Assembly: GCA_001643675.2 (NCBI GenBank)
Contig: LSRY02000031.1
Span: 560,501 to 624,500, forward strand
Direction of reading: 5' to 3'
From: Monocercomonoides exilis
Lineage: Eukaryota > Preaxostyla > Oxymonadida > Polymastigidae
Length of the DNA stretch: 64,000 nt
This document shows, piece by piece, positions 60,140 through 64,000 of the stretch (within the stretch, counting starts at the first letter, position 1; the number at the start of each line of letters is the position of its first letter). The translations under genes and the position numbers were made by a program. The notes beneath the pieces were generated by a model that made no database searches, was not told the DNA's origin, and was given only the letters and a program-made list of their open reading frames with translations.

Positions 60140-60901
60140 GAAAATTCAACAAAAGGAACTTTACAAAAAAATTTAGACAGCTTTTTAATTATCAATATCC
60201 CGAAAAAAGTTATGATTTCAAAATAATTACCAATGGAGAAAATTTTTTGAATCGTTTTGTCATCAATGCAAAAAATTTTTCTTATTGATGCTGCAAATAG
60301 AGAAATACATATCAAAGCTTTTTTCACAAAAGAAAAATTGATATATGCATTCTTCCCTTTTTCATGACTCAGAGAATAAAATATTTCCGTTGAATTCAAA
60401 TTCCCAAAGATAAAGATGAAAACCTGTTTTATAAACGAAGCAGAAAGAAATCAGAAATATATTGTAATTTTGTAATTTTCATCATAAATCACTTTGAAAT
60501 AGTTTGTTATCAATTGAATTTAAAACCAATTCAAAATTTGATAAAGTTTAAAATTCTTTCCAATTCGTTTCTCGTTTTATAACAATAACAATCGATATCC
60601 AACATACATTGATTTTTCGAAGTGAATTCAACAATTCCAAATTGTTCAGTGAAGCGAAAGAAAACTCCTTGAGGTGAGAAAAATGATAAAGTGAAAAATT
60701 GAAATTGAAAAATATCAAAAAGATAGGCAGCAAACAGTATGGCAAGGCAAGTGAAGTGGAAAAGAACATTAATTCCGTCATCTTCTTTATTGCTCTTTAT
60801 TTAAAAATCGAAAAAAAATTTCAAAAACTTTATTTTTCACCTTGTCACAATTCTTTGTATGCCCATTTTCACTTTCTTTCTCTTCAAATACCATCTCTTT
60901 C
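60140..60901. other. intergenic 3' flank of ESF1
   Basis: AT-rich; no gene or RNA recognised. Confidence 0.4.
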
Positions 60902-63900
60902 TCACTCAGCAAAGAACCTTCGCTTTTTGGCAGCATGCTCCACCTGCTTCTTAACCAGCGTATCTGCCCCTGAGCTGTGCTTAAACGAAGGATGAGAGGC
61001 ATCCAGCGAATACGATCCATCGTCAAACAAAGCAGAAAACCGCTTGTCTTCTCCTATTTCACTCACAATTTCTGCTTCATCTCTCTTTTTCAGCGGCTTT
61101 TGCTGCTTTTCTTTCCCTTTCTCCTTCTCCTTTCCTTTTCCTTTTCCCTTTCCCTTTCCGCTTCCTTCTTCTTTCTCTCCCTCTTTCTCCTCTCCTTCTT
61201 CTGGCAGCCCCAGAAGCCTCCTTCTTTCTCGCAATGCCTCTCTTTCGGCTATCTTCCTCTGCTCTTCTGCCAACTGCTTTGCCTGCTTTCGCTCTTCAAT
61301 ACGCTTCTGCTTCTTCATCTGCCTGTGCGAAATCTGTCTTCCTTCTCCCTCTCCTTCCTCTCCTTCTTCCCTTTCATTCAAGAAATCTAATTCTTCTTTC
61401 TCTCTTCTCTCTTCTTCTTTTCTCCTTTGCTTCATGCCTTGCTTGCTCAACGCTTCCTTGTAATACTCCTTTTCTTTCTGAGCCATCTTTCCATCTTTTC
61501 CCATTTCGCTCCTTTCCATCTTCCTCTTTTCCGGCAGCTCCGACAGAAAATCATCTTCAAATTGCATTCTATTGCTATTTTTGTCTTTCTCTCTTCTTCC
61601 TTCTCTTCCTCCTCTTTTCTCATTCGCATTCTCAAACTTCTTTCCTTTCTCTCCTTTTTCTCCCTTTCCACGCTTCTCTCTTCCAAATACAGACCCAGTT
61701 CCTGCTTTCGCATCTGCTCCTTCTTCCTTCTCAAACCCAAAATCGTCCTCTTTGTTCATCTCTCTTTCTTTCGCCCCGTCGAAAAACAGATCTCTCCCAA
61801 ATCCCTTCGTCGGGAGCACTTTCTGTGTGTATTCCTTCCCTTCTTTCTTTCCTTTCCCTTTTCCTTTCTCTTTCTCTTTTCCTCCTCCTTCTTCTTCTTC
61901 GTTCAATGGAAGTGCCAATGTTGGAATAAACTTGATTTTGAATCCATCGTCTTTCACTTCTCCTTTCGCTTTTTTATCCGAATCAGATTTTTGTGGTTTT
62001 TGTGCTTTTGATTTATTCTTCTTTTTCTCTTGTTCATCATCTTCCTCCTCTTCCTCCTCCTCCTCCTCTTCTTCCTCTTCCTCTTCTTCCTCTTCCTCTT
62101 CACTTTCGCCTTCACTTTCACTGTCGTTTTCTGACTTTTTCTTCTTCTTGTTCACTTTTTCGTCTTCCATTCTTTCTGCAGGTAGCCCAAGCATCGCTCT
62201 ATACTCTGCCTCACTTAATCCAAAAGTGCTTTTCTTTTTTTCTTTTTCTTTTTCTTTTTCTTTCTTTTCACTTTTTCCTTCTTGTTTTTTCTCTTTCTCT
62301 TTCTCTGAATTTGCTTTCTTCACTTGCTTTTCTTTTTTCTTTTTCTTTCCTTCCTTCTCTTCTTCTTCTTCTTCCTTCATCTCTTCCTCCTCTTCATCTT
62401 CATCTTCCTCTCCTCCTTCCATTTCTCCTTCCACTCCTCCTTTCTCCTCCTCCTCCATCATCATCCGATCATCCTCCTCCACCTCAGATGGCGATGCCAA
62501 GTATTCTGCAAAATCCACCTCGTCTAGCTCAGCCTCTGTGAACTTCCTTGATAGCAGCTTCGCCCTCTTCGTGTCTGTCCTGTCCCACGTGTCTTCCACT
62601 TTCGTGCTGCTCAGCGCTGCCGACTTGAACGATGGCGGGTGATATTTCCCTGAAAGATGCTCAGCATCTTCAGATGTGAAGGATTCGCTGGGGAAGATAA
62701 AATGCATGAGAATAAGAAAAATAAAAGTTAGTGTCACATAAGATTTCATTACCAAAAATTTGAAAATATAAATACACGATAAAATAAATTAATGATAATA
62801 AAAATTTAACCTTCTTAAATTCCTTCTTCTTTCACTCACTCACCCATTCATCCATTTATTCATTTATTCACATACACCACCTCCTTCGTGAATGTCTCCT
62901 CGTCTGGCACAAATCTCAGGTCCATCACATTTCCTGTCGACATAATCTCCACCCCATCGCAGTTGTTGTACAGATGATCTGCCGTTTCTGCGCTGTCACA
63001 CTCGACAATCGCATAGAAATACCGCAATTTCGCTGCCTCATACTCCCTCAACCGCTCCATCTCTTCTTTCTCTTCCTTCTCAAGTGTCCGCTTGTCTTTG
63101 AAATGAGATGACAAGTTGATTTCATCAGCATCTTCTGAGTCGTATTCGTCAAGTGACATCGAAGAATCGTTGCTGCCTTCTTCTTCTTCTTTCTCTTTGT
63201 CTCCTTCCTCTTCGTCTTCGTCTTCTTCATCATCTTCTTTTTCTGAGCTCACGCTTTCATCATTCTCTTCTTCGTCTTCATTATCTTCTTCACTGGAGTT
63301 ACCATTCTCTGAATCATCATCGTCTTCTTTGTCTTCGTCTTCATCATCATCTTCCTCACCATCTTTTCCTTTGCCTTCCTTTGCCTTCAGCTTTTCTATC
63401 ACATGAAGAACATGCTTAGGTCCATATGTGATATCTTCCTTGATCATCTTCTCACCAAAGTCCGAAAGATACAGCTTCACACTCTTGATTGATCCAGTCG
63501 CAGGCAAAAATGACTTAAGAAGAAGATAAATATCTTTCGTCTAAAATGAAGATTTCATTTGCATTAGAAATTTGATGCAATTGAGTTGTGGATTGGATAA
63601 TTGTTTTTTATATAAGGATTTCATTTCGAATAAAATTCGAATATTTGAATAAAAATGATATAAACATGTCAAATAATTCTGAATTTATAAAAATAAAAAT
63701 AAATAATCACACTCGTATTTCCTCCCAGTCACAATTCATAACAGCTAATCGATTTGTTTCTTTGTTAGCCTTTGGAGCATCTAGCCCATAGATTTGTTCA
63801 AACATAGTCGGTGCCCCATCGTCGATGTCCTCTTCTACCATGTCTTCAATTTCCATGCTTGTTGTGCTTTCGCTTTCTTCCTCAGATTCCCCTTCTTCCT

Positions 63901-64000
63901 CTGATATGTCCATATCTTTTTCACTTGTTTCTTCTTCGGATTCTTCTGATAATTCCTTTTCATCTTCGGATTCCACCTCTGATTCATCTTTGTGTGTTTT
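60902..64000 (-). CDS. ESF1-type pre-rRNA processing protein (5' end outside window)
   Basis: Nucleolar factor needed for 18S rRNA maturation in yeast. Three exons are visible: 64000-63713 (partial), 63540-62876 and 62687-60902; the start lies beyond the window. Landmarks in order: an acidic N-terminus; RLAVMNCDWEEIR then LLLKSFLPATGSIKSVKLYLSDFG (first strands of the RRM-like domain); a long Glu/Asp/Ser insert; LRYFYAIVECDSAETADHLYNNCDGVEI and DLRFVPDEETF; KVEDTWDRTDTKRAKLL and DFAEYLAS, which are ESF1 signatures; and the C-terminal RFSALFDDGSYSLDASHPSFK. Highly charged Lys/Glu runs fill the middle. Stop TGA. The second intron has an odd intact signal-like frame running into it from 62755, but homology and the GTATGTG donor favour splicing at 62876. 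Confidence 0.88.

Noticed and set aside
61572-62642. 356-codon Ser/Phe-rich + strand frame opposite ESF1
   Set aside because: Complement of Lys/Glu-rich ESF1 sequence; no independent motif.
60902-62755. Secreted protein starting with a signal-like stretch at 62755
   Set aside because: The hydrophobic start is translated intron sequence before the CCCCAG acceptor; the rest is the ESF1 C-terminal exon.
1-64000. CRISPR arrays, bacterial operons, ribosome binding sites, tRNA or rRNA genes
   Set aside because: No regularly spaced repeats, no Shine-Dalgarno-linked gene strings and no A-box/B-box or rRNA core sequence was seen; gene structure is plainly eukaryotic.

Overview
The window is AT-rich nuclear DNA of an intron-bearing protist. 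Five of the genes are split by spliceosomal introns (45-413 nt), and 18 of the 21 donor sites I placed begin GTNTG. Intergenic DNA is very AT-rich; coding exons are richer in GC and carry long Ser, Glu, Asp, Ala and Gly runs. Giant beta-helix / one-pass membrane / kinase-like proteins, a DIRS-type retroelement and a Merlin/IS1595-like transposase relic together suggest a metamonad, perhaps an oxymonad (Preaxostyla). That placement is inference.

Layout. 1.0-3.8 kb (-): SNF1/AMPK alpha kinase. 6.8-8.2 and 13.8-15.3 kb (-): two three-exon paralogues of an unrecognised helical family, both exactly 437 aa. Between them lie a beta-helix gene relic and a 290-bp purine microsatellite. 16.6-17.1 kb (-): broken relic resembling the C-terminal zinc-ribbon end of IFT122. 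17.8-25.2 kb (+): giant beta-helix receptor-like gene. 25.7-26.9 kb: two adjacent foldback elements. 27.6-32.1 kb (+): transportin/Kap-beta2 importin. 32.6-38.4 kb (-): Ctf18 clamp-loader ATPase. 39.1-45.1 kb: a structurally whole 6,009-bp DIRS retroelement with 896-bp inverted repeats. 46.7-54.5 kb (-): second giant beta-helix gene, a mosaic paralogue of the first. 54.5-60.9 kb: no host gene recognised; foldback and MITE-like repeats and the transposase relic. 60.9-64.0 kb (-): ESF1 rRNA-processing protein, its start beyond the window.

The housekeeping genes (kinase signalling, nuclear import, sister-chromatid cohesion and clamp loading, ribosome assembly) share no pathway and look like ordinary neighbours. 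The accessory content is the giant surface proteins with degenerate kinase tails and the mobile elements between genes. The two giant genes share about 5.8 kb of near-identical ectodomain but have unrelated N-terminal ends and different cytoplasmic tails, which points to gene conversion or cassette exchange within a family.

Genetic code: most host genes end in TGA and the retroelement reverse-transcriptase frame has two internal TAA codons, so I considered TAA/TAG reassignment. The two 437-aa paralogues, one ending TAA and one TGA at the same length, and the absence of in-frame TAA/TAG in the host coding exons argue for the standard code.
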